Assembly: GCA_032622095.1 (NCBI GenBank)
Contig: CP136061.1
Location: 220,383,148 to 220,447,147, forward strand
Length of the DNA stretch: 64,000 nucleotides
Direction of reading: 5' to 3'
Origin: Siphonodentalium dalli
Taxonomy: Eukaryota; Mollusca; Scaphopoda; Gadilida; Siphonodentaliidae
Positions within the stretch are counted from its first letter, which is position 1; the number at the start of each line of letters is the position of its first letter. The position numbers were made by a program, and so were the translations under genes. Of this stretch, positions 1 to 11,270 are shown one piece after another. A model generated the notes under the pieces. That model was not told the origin of the DNA, did not search any database, and saw only the letters and a program-made list of their open reading frames with translations.

Positions 1-169
1 TCCACACGCAGTTCGTGCAACATTCCACCGCGGTTTATATAGTCGTCAGCAAGACGTGACATATTAGAGTCAGTATTACCGCTACTCAAGCATAACAATT
101 GAAACTCGGTATTATGCGGCGTTTATCAGTAGATTATATTGGTCATGAGTTCCCTCTACACCGTATACT

Positions 170-690
170 ATACAAAAAATGATGACTGGGCACAGTTACA
201 AGCTTGCAAATAGTGTGTCTGTCATTCGCAGAATGAGGTCCACATAGGGCGAATTTAGTTAAGCTACCCCGCACAGCGGACTAGCGTCACCAGCGTCACC
301 AAATTCACCAACTGGGAACCTCATTCTGCTTAGTCCTCAACTGCTATGGAGACCTATAATAGGATCAGATTGAAGTTACCCAGTTGAAGTTGGTAATGTG
401 CACCCGTTACTCACCTCGATTATGCATTTTATCTTCTGCAATTAGGGGATATAGAAACTTCCCAGAAGGGAAAAAGTTAATAAAACAATGTTAGTTTGAG
501 TCTTTGAGACTATATATGCTTCCATAAGATGAGGCATACGCAGAATGGGGTCCCCGGAGTGTGAAATTTGTGATGCTAGCCCGCTGTGCAGGATAGCATC
601 ACTAAATTAACCCTCTGGGGACCTCATTCTGCAAATGACACACACTATTTGCAGGCTTGAACAGTCATATTTTTCTGTGTTATACCGAAT
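170..690. repeat. Family C palindromic repeat, composite copy
   Basis: Two inner palindromes share ends: GCAGAATGAGGTCC at 228-241 is answered by its near complement at 315-329, and a second pair lies at 540-554 and 617-632. An outer inverted pair encloses both, at about 202-226 (GCTTGCAAATAGTGTGTCTG) and 634-658. The same core with similar flanks recurs near 25.4-25.7 kb and 58.9-59.2 kb, so this is an interspersed family. It has no coding capacity and looks like a non-autonomous DNA element. Superfamily not assigned. Confidence 0.65.
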
Positions 691-782
691 AGACATGTCC
701 CTCGTGTTGTGACTGAGTATGGGTTTCTAGAGACTGTCAGTTGTACTTGTTCTATCTTTGTCGTCGACTAACTTTGCGATAT

Positions 783-898
783 CAGAAGTAGGCCAAGTCT
801 TTTCGGTACACACCAGCTTCCGATATCGGCTGTATTGATTCTGTCAGCATAACCGATATCCCAAACTGTTGTGGACCGAGAAGACTTGGTCTACTTAT
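783..898. repeat. Imperfect inverted repeat (MITE-like hairpin)
   Basis: The left arm at about 785-811 contains AGTAGGCCAAGTCTT. The right arm at about 871-898 contains its near complement AAGACTTGGTCTACT. The 60-base loop carries two further CCGATATC blocks in opposite sense. No coding potential. Probably a small non-autonomous element; no target duplication was recognised. Confidence 0.5.
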
Positions 899-1186
899 GA
901 AGATGAATACTCTGCCAATGTCGCCGGTCAAGCACAAACATCATAGTATGCGAAGTTAGCAGAGTCGATCTAAACCTCTCCAACATTCTATTTTATCCCA
1001 GAGTTTGACCTCGTTCCAACATTGTTATATATCAGAAAGAAATGAGGACAAATTGGAAGTTGTCCCTGGACAATAAACTTCGCCGCTGTCGTTAATAGTA
1101 TTATAGGTGTGTGCATGTTACAAAGTGGAAGCGGCGAAGAGCGACACTTATCGGCCAGCGAAAGTGACCTACCGTCTAAATTAGAT

Positions 1187-1465
1187 TGCCGATGGCCGCA
1201 TCTGTAGTCACATATCAGCATCGGTAAACGGTGCATGGTGTACTCAAATGTTGACCATCAGATTCCAACTCAATTGGATTTATAGTGTGCAGCCAAGACC
1301 TCGATATGTTGCTTACCAAATACATTTTATTCCCGATGGCCGCATCTAGAGCATTATACTGAAACCCGCTCTGGATCTACTCAAATGTTGATCGACAGAT
1401 TCCCATTCAATTGTATTTTTGATATGTATACCTCGACATGCTGCTGGCGACTAAATTTGGGCCTG
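1187..1465. repeat. Tandem duplication, about 145-bp unit, two copies
   Basis: The unit starts with CGATGGCCGCATCT near 1192 and again near 1336. Both copies continue with a block containing ACTCAAATGTTGA, then AGATTCC, CAATTG and CCTCGA in the same order. The copies have diverged by substitutions and small indels. No gene is evident. Confidence 0.6.
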
Positions 1466-2339
1466 CTCTAGACTAATTACAAACAACACATTTGTAGCAG
1501 ATAGCCGCTGGCTTTATTGGTGACAAGGTGCAAACAGACATTCCAGCAACGGCTGTCAGACACATTTCCTGGCAGAATCCTTTTCATGGTGTGTTGTCCA
1601 ATAATGTGGCTATTAGTCTCATACTGTCTTATGTGCAAATACAGTATACTCATGCAGTTGGTAAAATATCTTCTGAATTGAAGATTTTCAAAAAAACATG
1701 ATTGAGCTGACAGCCGTTTACAGAAGGCATTCAGGCATTAAACAGAGATAAAACCACTGTGTGGAGAAAACAAACTCTGAAAGCTTTGAATGATCGTGCC
1801 TGCATACATGTATAACATCAAACATGTACTAGTCGTAATAATTTGATTTCAGCAATGCACTGAATTCCAAAATGAAGACAAATCTACATAATAAAATATA
1901 TACACTTCGGCCAGTTATCGGTCTGACATATTATAACTGTTGCTTATAATATATGATGACTACTCATGATAAAGCCCTCTGAAACGTTCTGCTTTGTATA
2001 CACGACTTGGTACCTCCAAAGACATATACGTGAGTTCCATTTATTTGAAATATCCACATTTTCTTTTAATTTAAATGTGGTACGTGCACCTTGCGAGACC
2101 AGACCGGCTAAAGTGACCCAGAACAATATCACACTCAGTAAGCCCGACCACGATTTAGTCATTAACACCTATCAGCGACATAGTTGTACTCATACGTTAC
2201 GCTTCAGACAAGTTTTGTACTATAATGCGAAACGTCCAAAACTAATATCCACGATGCCCACCTATATAGGAAACTCACATCGTCTATTGCATACCAACAA
2301 ACGAATGACACAAATAGGCCGGCCGGGTCCCCTACTACG
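1466..2339. other. No feature recognised
   Basis: A 129-codon frame at 1966-2355 on the plus strand and its antisense shadows show no domain, repeat or signal I recognise. I do not call a gene. Confidence 0.4.
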
Positions 2340-2530
2340 TTCCAATGTAAATTAAAATGAACTGAAAAGAAACTGCTGATGGGTGCCAGACTTTCGGGAA
2401 CACAAATGAAGTAAGTTTGCTAGTGCTGGTCACAACCCATGTGTACCCTTCAGCACATTTCAAAACATGTGTACCCTTCATCACTTTTTTGGTGAGAGTG
2501 ACCCCTTCAGCGTTACTTGTATCATAACTC
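2340..2530. repeat. Dispersed repeat with GTGTACCCTTCA motifs
   Basis: GTGTACCCTTCA occurs at about 2440 and 2468, followed by AGAGTGACCCCTTCAGCG. A diverged copy of the same arrangement lies at about 12.89-13.23 kb. This identifies an interspersed repeat without coding capacity. Confidence 0.45.
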
Positions 2531-2719
2531 CGCTTGTATTGAATCATATAGCCCTGAAATCAAGTCATACATTCATTAAAATGTCTCCATATATAGAAGC
2601 TCAACCCTTCATCTGGCAAACTAGAACTTACAATCTAAATTGTTCATCTGTACATATGTTTCTGTTCAGCCTGTTCTCCCGAAAACCCGCACGTTATCTT
2701 CTTACAATATAACTTGCGT

Positions 2720-3058
2720 TAGGTAGATAATCTGCTTAGAATCGCCTCATTTTGAGTCTATACTGTACTGATAATGAGAGCGATTTAGTCTCATTATCGA
2801 CTCATAAAGAGACGATTCTAAGCAGATTATGTGCGGACAAGAACACAAATAAGCCAACTCACGACTTTTCATGTGTACGCTCTTTAACATGTGTTTTCAC
2901 TATGGCCCATATCATAAAACGAAAGAGCGGCTATGACTCCATCACCTGCTTATTTCAGAATCAATAATCACAGTAAGAACCTATTTCACGTTGTAGGTCG
3001 ATTATGTGCGTATTTGTTTGAGCATATGTTGTTCTGTTCTTTGCAATCGTGCATGCAA
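2720..3058 (+). repeat. Family B repeat, copy 1
   Basis: It begins with a palindrome: AATCTGCTTAGAATCG near 2729 is matched by its complement near 2812. The rest contains ACACAAATAAGCCAACTCACGA, a segment around ACATGTGTTTTCACT, and ends near GGTCGATTATGTGCG. The copy at 35.43-35.74 kb matches along nearly the whole length. Shorter or rearranged relatives are at 54.3, 56.0, 56.9 and 57.9 kb. Non-coding, probably a non-autonomous DNA element. Confidence 0.65.
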
Positions 3059-3530
3059 TCGTTATTTTAAACTATATATATATTAGTGTATCCGGGAGAG
3101 GAGCTATGTACGGCTGACTTGAAACAACTTGTGCGTCGATCCCTTTTCTATATTCTTATTTTCAAATAAAATAGGTTCAAAGTGAGTACAAAGGACCTTG
3201 GTCAGTCTGATTTATTTGACTATACAAACAGCTGACCCGGGGATGACCCATATATTCTCTGTGGTAGCTATATATTTGCGCTCATCAAACCTCTATTGAA
3301 GTCGACTGTACTTCGTTTGCGGTATTCACGCGACCGGCGCCATCGCGCTGCGGAGTGTATTGTATCGAATGTGCGCATGTGTAGCAGTGACTTACAACTT
3401 CTGCGTGGCACTGAGTCTCCAAATTTGTATTACAACATGGCTGGCAGCATTGCTTAGTAAATGTTCACAATATTCTTCATATATAGTTATCTATTGCACA
3501 CTTTTGAATTATTTGACTTTTTTACCCTTT
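3059..3530. other. No feature recognised
   Basis: Short open frames only, for example 3360-3557 on the plus strand with a hydrophobic but otherwise unrecognised peptide. No repeat partner was found inside the window. Confidence 0.4.
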
Positions 3531-3535
3531 CTATA

Positions 3536-5095
3536 TGGATTGATTGAGGGTTTTTAGCAGCTAGGCCATATCACGACCAACAGAATCATATATTAAAAAG
3601 ATCGTAGCGAAGCAACTGTGTAGATAAATCAGACAGTGGATTAGATTAAAACAATGCAATGATGACCAATGCATAAATAAAAGCACACAAGAGGAATGTT
3701 TCCACTTGGAGTCAGGAATATAAATGCACGAACTGCAATCATACTATACAACATATAAAAGTAGTACCAGAGTAGATAATAAATAGCAAATAAATAACAC
3801 GAAATTAACAAGGATCCACATCGAAATATGTAAAATAGCTTTTAAAATAAGATTTTGCAGTGATAAGGTATTTATAATATTTGATGAATCGCGCAAGAAC
3901 CTTTATCAACGCGTAAAGCTGATGGTTAGGTGGGTAAGACAGAATGTCATCCTTCACCCAATCGACAGCCTCGACCACAAATACCGTTTTTGTCCCCGAG
4001 AGTTAGCCTTTCTCATCTATCATGTGGCCACATTTTGAAAGCTCAAAAGATGTACCTCTCTTTCTGGAAGTCAAAACGTTTCAGTGACTTTGGCGATCTT
4101 TGTTTCGAAGCAACAGGCGATTTTTCTTTTGTAACAAAAGAATCAACTTGCATGGATTGTTTCGGAGGATATGTCTCAACCTGCGTTACAGGTTCTGGAA
4201 CAGGAATAATATAAGCCTCCTCAACTTGTGTTACTACATGTAGTGATATACTGACGAGTTTGGTTTGATTCTGTGTCGGAGTGCGGGCATCAGCACACGT
4301 TTGGTAGACACGATTGCTGAGTGTGTGACCTGTGGAATGGATGGTCGGTGATCAACTATTTTCTTAGAATCTATATATGATAGATGCTTCTCAGCTCTAC
4401 ATCGTTCAATCTTGAATTCATAGTATGTGAACCTTGACAGTTTGAACATTTCTTATGATTCGTACAATCCTTATTGTCGTGATCAGAAATAGATCACCGT
4501 GCATATATGGTTTCTGTACTTTTACAATGTTCCTGGCCATGGTCATACCACTGACATTTAAAATATCGCAATGGGGTTGGAACATATGTGCTTAAATCCA
4601 TATTCATATACCCAACATTCAATGTCAGTGCACGTTCGCACCGATTGAATGTCAGAAATTAACTACTCAAATGATCTTTTTGTCCATCAACTGTTTTTGT
4701 AAATCCACGTAACTCCCTGTGGTGCTAACTCAGCCAATATCTCTGAATTAGAAGAATCAGCGAGTTCTCAACACAGCTCTGCTACTGTTCAATGACTTGT
4801 GAGGAGTAATCAACACTGGTGTTTGCGCAATAGATGTTAATTGCACAAGAGCGTCAGCTTGAATTTTTCTTGAACATTCTATCAGAAGAGAGCCACTTAG
4901 TGGCCCAGTCCTGATCGGTTTGACAAATTTTAATTGTCCGGCTATGCTTTGTAGCGTTTTATCAATCACAAACACAGAAGGTCTCTTGATAGTCAGATCA
5001 AAACCAAGTACCAAGAACTGAGGATAGACCTCAGCATCAGTGGAACGTGGCGGGTGGTCATTATTACGTTTTTGTTTGTTATGAGTTGCCATATG
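3536..5095 (-). mobile_element. ORF1-only LINE relic, copy 1
   Basis: Read on the minus strand, this is a gag-like ORF1 (about 5092 to 4020) followed directly by a 3' UTR of about 0.5 kb. The UTR ends in GTCGTGATATGGCC and a TCAATCAAT-type tail at 3536-3545. There is no endonuclease or reverse-transcriptase sequence between ORF1 and the tail. A second copy at 48.2-49.6 kb has the same ORF1-to-3'-UTR junction, but the flanks of the two copies differ. This fits mobilisation in trans by a full LINE, comparable in layout to mammalian HAL1 elements. Family assignment (Jockey/Nimb-like) rests on the gag and zinc-knuckle pattern and is inferred. Confidence 0.7.
4020..5092 (-). pseudogene. LINE ORF1 (gag-like, CCHC zinc knuckles), degraded
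   Basis: The first 111 codons (5092-4757) are open. They carry the conserved stretch of non-LTR gag proteins: a VFVIDKTLQSIAG helix, a strand around GSLLIECS, then VLITPHKSLNSSRAV, which corresponds to the usual TPHxxLNxSxG block. After a stop and frameshifts, other frames show NPLRYFKCQWYDHGQEHC, a zinc knuckle with its first Cys replaced by Tyr, and KCSNCQGSH from a third knuckle. A Pro/Ser tail ends in KERYIF. The protein would have been an RNA-binding particle protein. The current copy is broken by stops and frameshifts and cannot be made as one chain. The start at 5092 gives the longest N-terminus. Confidence 0.7.
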
Positions 5096-5179
5096 AAAAG
5101 CAAATAATCGACAACTAGCCCTGCAGCCGCCTCGGACTACCGTTCGAATTATGGTCGGGCCAAAGACTGGTACATAGCT

Positions 5180-5637
5180 GAAAGGGTGCCCCGTTTAGCC
5201 ACTGCATATAGCAGCCTTCCGGTACATCGTCAGTGAGACAGTCGTGAACATTACACAATTGAAACAATTAACAGTGATGAAGACGAAATGCAAACAGACA
5301 TGACACGAAAGAAACATACATGAAATACGGAAGACACAACTAGACACCAGAAAAATAGAGCAGATGGCAGAAAAGGCGTGACTAGCCGATTGATTGAGCT
5401 GGGTCAACTCAACCACCTGCCCTGAAGAGATGTAGGACCAAATAGGACCACGAGCTAAGCCGCATCCGCATGTCGATGCCTCACGTGATACGGCCGCCCT
5501 AGTACATCCAGGATTCATACGCCACACCTCACGGAATGCACCTCAAGGCAAACAGGGTGCCACATTAGGGGAAATCTTACCCCTCGCAGTGGGGCGGTAT
5601 ACCGATTCTACCCCGGGCCCACACGGGGCACCCTTTC
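5180..5637. mobile_element. Non-autonomous TIR element
   Basis: A perfect 14-bp terminal inverted repeat, GAAAGGGTGCCCCG, lies at 5180-5193 with its complement at 5624-5637. GC content rises toward the right end. A 110-codon minus-strand frame inside (5195-5527) has no recognisable transposase motif. No clear target duplication was seen, so the superfamily is open. Confidence 0.5.
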
Positions 5638-6021
5638 TATACTAAATGAGTTCTCCCATTCAATTATAAAAGTGTACATTATAATGATGATTCTTCATTT
5701 AGAGGGATGTTAATGTGATAACAGCTGACGACAGGTAAATAAAAGTGCAAAACGAGCCCTATTTATTGAGGGAAATATTTAGATAATAAGTTTGTTGAAC
5801 TCATTATCTGAACAGTTCATATGGGATAACTAACTACTCGTCAATGATGCTTTAGTATATATAACGGATTAAATTAAAGAACATGTGTCTTCTAATGTTT
5901 CATCGATGATAATAGCGACGAAATTACAAGATTGAATCACGCAGATGTCACTGCGCATATATATTAAAATATTGGTCATGTGCATTTTATTTAAGAAATT
6001 AATGTAGTGTGCGGGTTGCGC
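5638..6021. other. No feature recognised
   Basis: AT-rich spacer. Part of 5655-5760 weakly resembles 59.8-59.9 kb (TCCCATTC, TATAAAA and GGGATGTT in the same order), suggesting an old dispersed repeat. Confidence 0.3.
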
Positions 6022-6125
6022 TATTGGGGGATACGGCGCTGTGGTCGTTGTGGCAGATTGTGTGAACCGCGAATCTGTTCTCACTAAATGTGCACCCAAC
6101 TACCACAGCTCCGTATCCCCCAATA
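6022..6125. repeat. Inverted repeat with 24-bp arms
   Basis: The arm at 6022-6045 begins TATTGGGGGATACGG and is complementary to 6102-6125 with one mismatch. The loop is about 56 bp. Small MITE-like hairpin without a gene. Confidence 0.6.
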
Positions 6126-7312
6126 TCACACACCCACTATACATTCATTTCTTATATTTATATAGCTTTTTGGTGGTTTATTCTCATAAAAAACTGAGTT
6201 TATTCTTATTTATTTTCACAAAATCTGCCGATAATTTGAGAATAGCCCACGCAACACATTAAATCAGCCCAATATAACATTTCCAAGCACTTGGCAACAA
6301 TAATGTGATAGATATAAATCAATCGGCAAACCTCGGTGAATTCCGTAGCAAATAATTATTTTCGCAAGAACGATAATCCGAGAAGTTGCGATTGAGATAT
6401 AAATGACTGGCTTCAGATAATATTCGGCTGAACTTTATAAAGCACGCCCAGTTATTATGCTGACCAATTTGAGTGATTATGTCAACAATGTGTGACGTCG
6501 TGTTCGTGTTATTGGAGGTCTGTGTGTTGTTGGGATGATGAAACGGGTGGCCCAATTGGCATCTGACCACTCACCGACCACCATGTATTGCAACACATAC
6601 GGGCTATGTACATACAAGTAGTTATTGTTGGTATCCTAGCCATCTACAATCTTCCATGACGAATTGCTTGCAAAATTGCAAGTCAGTTTGCTAACATTTG
6701 AACGTATACCCATAATATGCCTACCAAAGGAAGCTTTGTAAGGCATCGCGGTGTCATATGATGCGAACTCGCAAAGTCGATCGAAGGTTTTCTTTTCACA
6801 AACAAAAACGACTGAAGCTTAATCATCCTGTAAATGCTCACACATTCGGAACTTGAAGTGATCACTTTGGTCGTAGATGCATGGGATGTCATAAGGAACG
6901 TTCGATCAAAATATAATAAATATTGCACAGCCTCCGGTTCGGGGACTATTTCCCCTTCGGACCACTACGTTTGTACAATCAACTCCAATGCATGCAATAT
7001 TTATATTAGTTTTACTGGAGCATGATCTGTGCTTGCATTATATGGGTGTAACTATTTGGTATCAGTTTACCGCCCACGCTACTAAGACTCGTAGGATTTA
7101 TACCTGTATTAGTTCTCAGATCATTCAGAGGTGTACGTGCTTCAGTCTCTTAAGACTTATACGTGTATTGTTAACTTTGAGTAATAAGCTAGACAAGAGG
7201 AGCTTTTGTGGCTGAGAAATTTACGTTTTTAACATTACCATATTTTTGATCGAAGGTCGATCCCTGAAAACAGTTTTTATATGCGTGTAATAATAACAGG
7301 ACGTCTTATGTT
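6126..7312. other. No feature recognised
   Basis: Open frames do not exceed about 80 codons and none is recognisable. No repeat partner was noticed in the window. Confidence 0.35.
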
Positions 7313-7510
7313 ATAGGTCCGTCCGTCCCTCCGTCCGTTCGCTTTTTTCATTTCCGGATGATAACTTTAGTAAGTCTGAACTGAATGGAGTGAAATCTGA
7401 TAATTCAGTGTACTAGTCAACATAAAGGTCAAGTTCGAATTTGTGTTCCGCCCGTCATTTTCACCAGAGCTATGGCCCCTTTGTTGAAATTGTCACGGGT
7501 GTATTTTACC
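7313..7510 (+). repeat. GTCCGTCC-headed dispersed repeat
   Basis: A short GTCCGTCCxTCCGTCCG tract is followed by ATTTCCGGATGATAACTTTA and later AAGGTCAAGTTCGAA and CATTTTCACCAGAGCTATGGCCC. From general knowledge, repeats of this layout are abundant in bivalve genomes. That recollection is a main reason for suggesting a mollusc; it was not checked here. Confidence 0.45.
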
Positions 7511-7599
7511 ACGAACTAGCGATGCTCTTGTTATTGAATTAGCTCTTATACCAAATGTTTGTCCTGCGAATTTTGGGGAATTATACGTCAATAGATTTT

Positions 7600-7870
7600 C
7601 TTTTTAATGGACCCATGCAAGGCACCCGCTGTGGGTAAATGTGCAAAAATATGAAAATCTGTAAAAATACCATCAATAAGAAGAACATGGCGACAGAGAT
7701 AAACTGTGTACTTAAATTCATTATTGATGATTCTCCAATAACGAAGTTCCGCGAGTTGAATACATTGTTATGTAACCAAACCTCGTACAGTGATTTGTAA
7801 ACAAACATCGCTAATAGTGTAGTAAGTTAAAATAGTTCTAGACTGAATATGATTTTTCAATGCTTTTACA
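7600..7870 (+). repeat. Direct repeat 1, left copy
   Basis: Shares AATGTGCAAAAATAT, CTGTAAAAAxA, AACGAAxTTCCGCx and AGTGATTTGTAAACAAA, in order, with 8121-8420. The two copies are about 520 bp apart. Either a local duplication or two insertions of one repeat. Confidence 0.6.
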
Positions 7871-8120
7871 TTTTCTAATGTTTACCGTAAAGTTTTGATT
7901 AATGTGTGGTATCTTATTAAGCTTTGCTCTGTAAAGCCACAGCAACCGTAATGTTTACATAACAATGGTTTCGAAATGCGACATTTCCTTATTGGAGAGT
8001 TATTAGTAATGGAAATAAGAACAGAGTCGATCTATTTTACTTGTACCTTTTGAGGATAGTTGTTTACAATCTTTTATAAGATGTATGTTATTTTGTATGA
8101 ACCTACTTCGAAAGCCGTGA

Positions 8121-8420
8121 ATCCCATTAAAGTAGCACAAGACACTCGCAGTGTGTGAATGTGCAAAAATATAAAAGTCTGTAAAAACAATACCACTCAG
8201 AAGATCCTGGAGATATATACCACTCAGAAGATCCTGGAGATATAGATTAACTTTGTTCTTATATTAATTATTGAAAGTTTTCATATAACGAAATTTCGCA
8301 TGTTGAAACCATTATGTAAACAAAACTGTTATAGTGATTTGTAAACAAATATTGCTAACATTGTAGTTAGTTCAACTATTTTAGTCTGAACGTGATTTTC
8401 AGAATATTTATCATTGCTTT
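8121..8420 (+). repeat. Direct repeat 1, right copy, with a 27-bp internal duplication
   Basis: Diverged copy of 7600-7870. It carries an extra exact tandem duplication, ACCACTCAGAAGATCCTGG plus AGATATAT, at 8192-8218 and 8219-8244, absent from the left copy. That duplication is therefore younger than the larger repeat. Confidence 0.65.
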
Positions 8421-8698
8421 GACCTACTTCAATATTCACCCTCCAGTGTTTATTATTAGCCTTTGGTATCTTGGACTTTTATCGGTCATTTTACTCTTTA
8501 CATAACAATTATCTTCAAGTGAGATACCTATCTATCGGCGTGTGACTCGGCATACAAATTTGAGTGGGTTTCAGAACAATAAATGTCAATACAAGTTGAA
8601 AAATAAAACCCACAAAGTTGTTTCTATTCCTTTGGTTTGTAATCCGAATAACTTATCACATATTGTAGCAACAAACAACCTTTTATATTGTATATTAA

Positions 8699-9090
8699 CC
8701 CTTTACTCAACAAACCGGCCAAAACCGGCCAAATAAAGCTTCAACAGCCTAAAATATCTTCGGTCTGTCTCAATAGAACCATACAAATATGGATATCATT
8801 GGAACCGGCTCCTTGACCACATTGTGATAGTTACAGTTATGCCCTGTGCCAATGTATTATCTTATATATGCGAGTCGACCATAGGTCGCCTCGCATATAT
8901 AAGAGAATGCATTGGCCTAAAAAAAATCTTTTTTTAACACTTTTTACCATTTTTTCTTACATTCTTTAACAATTTTATAATTTTTAATGTGTTAAGCCAA
9001 TGCATTCTCTTATATATGCGAGGCGACCTATGGCCGACTTGCATATACAAGAGAATGCATTGGCACAAGGCCCTTCTGTTGGGTAAAGGG
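8699..9090. mobile_element. TTAA-flanked MITE, family T1, copy 1
   Basis: Bounded by TTAA at 8695-8698 and 9091-9094. The ends are inverted: CCCTTTACTCAACA on the left, TGTTGGGTAAAGGG on the right. Inside are two hairpins (8848-8916 and 8996-9064), each with CCAATGCATTCTCTTATATA arms around a GCGAGTCGACC-type centre. TTAA target duplication with CCC ends is the hallmark of piggyBac-type elements. There is no transposase frame, so it is non-autonomous. Confidence 0.8.
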
Positions 9091-9094
9091 TTAA

Positions 9095-10525
9095 TCAAAA
9101 TAAATTAAATAGAAATTCTCGGGTACACATATTCTCGGATTTGGATCTGACTCGGCATGCAACTTTTAGTGGGTCCCCTCAACTCAGTCATGTGTTAGTT
9201 CGCCGTCATGGTTTAAACAACATTTATTCTACCCTCAATTAATACATCAAACAAGACATTGAACAATATGGTTTGGATGAGTATGTGACAATTTTGATTA
9301 GAATGGGATGAAGAGGATCTAACAACAAGCGGGTCACCGTTTATCTTAAGTTATCTCCAAGATCGCATTCCACTTCTTGAGTTGCAGCAATTACTCGAAC
9401 GTCTAACACATTTGCAACTGGCCTTCGGCTATATGAAGAACTAAATTATTTAGAACAACCCTGTCAGCCTGCAGTTAAAGATTACCCAGATGTAACTCCA
9501 CATTATTCGAAATGGCCTACGCCAATTTTCTTTTTACCAGTTCGGCCAAACTTTTTTATTTCACTGCTTTACGGATGCGCCGACCATGTTCTCTGTGGCC
9601 CAACAAGGAAATAAAGATCCATTATAAAAAAAAATTATTTCACCGCCGACCTTAGCTGTTTCTGCTCATCAGTAACAAATTATGCAACCGCATTTCACTG
9701 GTGATTAAAGATGCATAGGACCCACCTACTATAGATTTCCCTGGCTTGAATTAATGTCTCACAAAATCATCATGTTAACTACATCCAGGATGAAAACGGA
9801 GAGGGGTATATCAGCTTGAGTGTATATACCTCTGGCAGCAAGATACCTGTATGCTTTCTATAAATCTTGACATCTCTTTAAAACTTTAAATGGTCTTTAG
9901 AATACACTTTTTTCCTGGGAATTTATGGTGATCATTATGATCTGAAGACCAATAACGGTCCACAATGTTTCTTAGATAGAAATGGCAAGCTAATGAGTAT
10001 GCTCAGCATGGCGTTGCTCAAGTTACACATTCACTATTTATCACTACCACTAATCTCACCATTCCCATGTGTGTATTAACCCTCTCTATACTAAATAATC
10101 CTTCACCAGACAAGTAGATCCCTTAGGAAATGTTCAGATATTAAGTTCAACAAATAGGCTGTGGTGGGGGGTGATCGTCGCACATCGGGGGAATTTATGC
10201 GACCATCATTTTCTTATGGGAAAATTATTCTAGTTTTCGAATTCAGAGGGCGCCGAACCGAGATAGGTGACAAAATATAACTTTTCACTATGTTTCATAG
10301 GGTACCCTACCTAAAAAATGACATATTTTCAAAGGTTAACAGGCATTAGCCAACTGGTTAACAGGGCAGCAACATCGGAAAGATTGTAAACATATATGCA
10401 AAATATGGAACGAATATAGACACTTAATCAGATTCAACATCGTTTTCCTGCTTTCGTTCTGATTTCGTGACGTCATGGTAAAATATGTAGCGTGACGCGT
10501 CAAAAATTCATGGCGATTCAGACAA
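9095..10525. other. No feature recognised
   Basis: No open frame of note and no repeat partner recognised. Composition is ordinary AT-rich spacer. Confidence 0.35.
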
Positions 10526-11270
10526 AGTGTTGTGCGTCAACTCTGTGGAAAGATAGCATATCTGTCGAATTCTTCCAAGTTATATATTTTTGGAAATGGA
10601 AGGGTACCCCCTATATAATGATGTTCATATTTACATTAAATCTTTCCAAGTATTGACATAATAGACAAAAACTTAACCCTCCCCCCAATTTCACAAATAA
10701 CCACATATGTGTGTCCATGCAGTGTGTGTCCACCAAATAAATTGACAATGCACAGTTTACCTTTTCATATTGTGTAGAATCATACGGCGACACTGATAAT
10801 GTAAAACATCGTTCAAATCCTAGATTAGGAAGGTAATATAAAATCCAAGATGGCGTCCAATATGGCCGCCAATTTTTATATTGACACTCTATACACCAGC
10901 TGTATGGTAACCGGACTAGATCATCAACTCTGTGCAAATATAGCATATCTGTCGAATTCTTCCAAGTTAAATATTTTTGCAAATGGAAGGGTATTGCCTA
11001 CAAAATGATGTTCCTATCTTTATTATATATCTCCAAATGGTAAACTAATCGAGAAAAGCTTAACCCTCACCCCAATTTCACAAATATCCACTTAAATGCA
11101 CCCATGCAGGTTGTTTCCAATAAAACATCGACAATGCACATTTTGTAGTGTCATATAGGGCAGAACCATCCGGGGACATGGAGAATGTAAGATTCCGTTC
11201 AAATCCTAGATTATGAAGGTAATAAAATCCAAGATGGCGTCCAAGATGGCTGCCAAGTTCAGTGTGCACA
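10526..11270. repeat. Tandem duplication, about 390-bp unit, with YY1-like motifs
   Basis: Unit 1 begins near 10529 and unit 2 near 10922, both with TCAACTCTGTG then TAGCATATCTGTCGAATTCT. Each unit ends with CAAATCCTAGATTA and TCCAAGATGGCGTCCAA. The AAGATGGCG core, at about 10851 and 11231, matches the vertebrate YY1 site. Minus-strand frames of 123 and 63 codons are partly corresponding readings of the two units, not evidence of a gene. Confidence 0.7.

Noticed and set aside
1966-2355. 129-codon plus-strand frame
   Set aside because: No recognisable domain, no codon pattern or neighbours to support it, and a length attainable by chance.
10611-10982. 123-codon minus-strand frame in the 390-bp duplication
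   Set aside because: The second unit gives only a partial, diverged 63-codon equivalent with different residues. No known domain.
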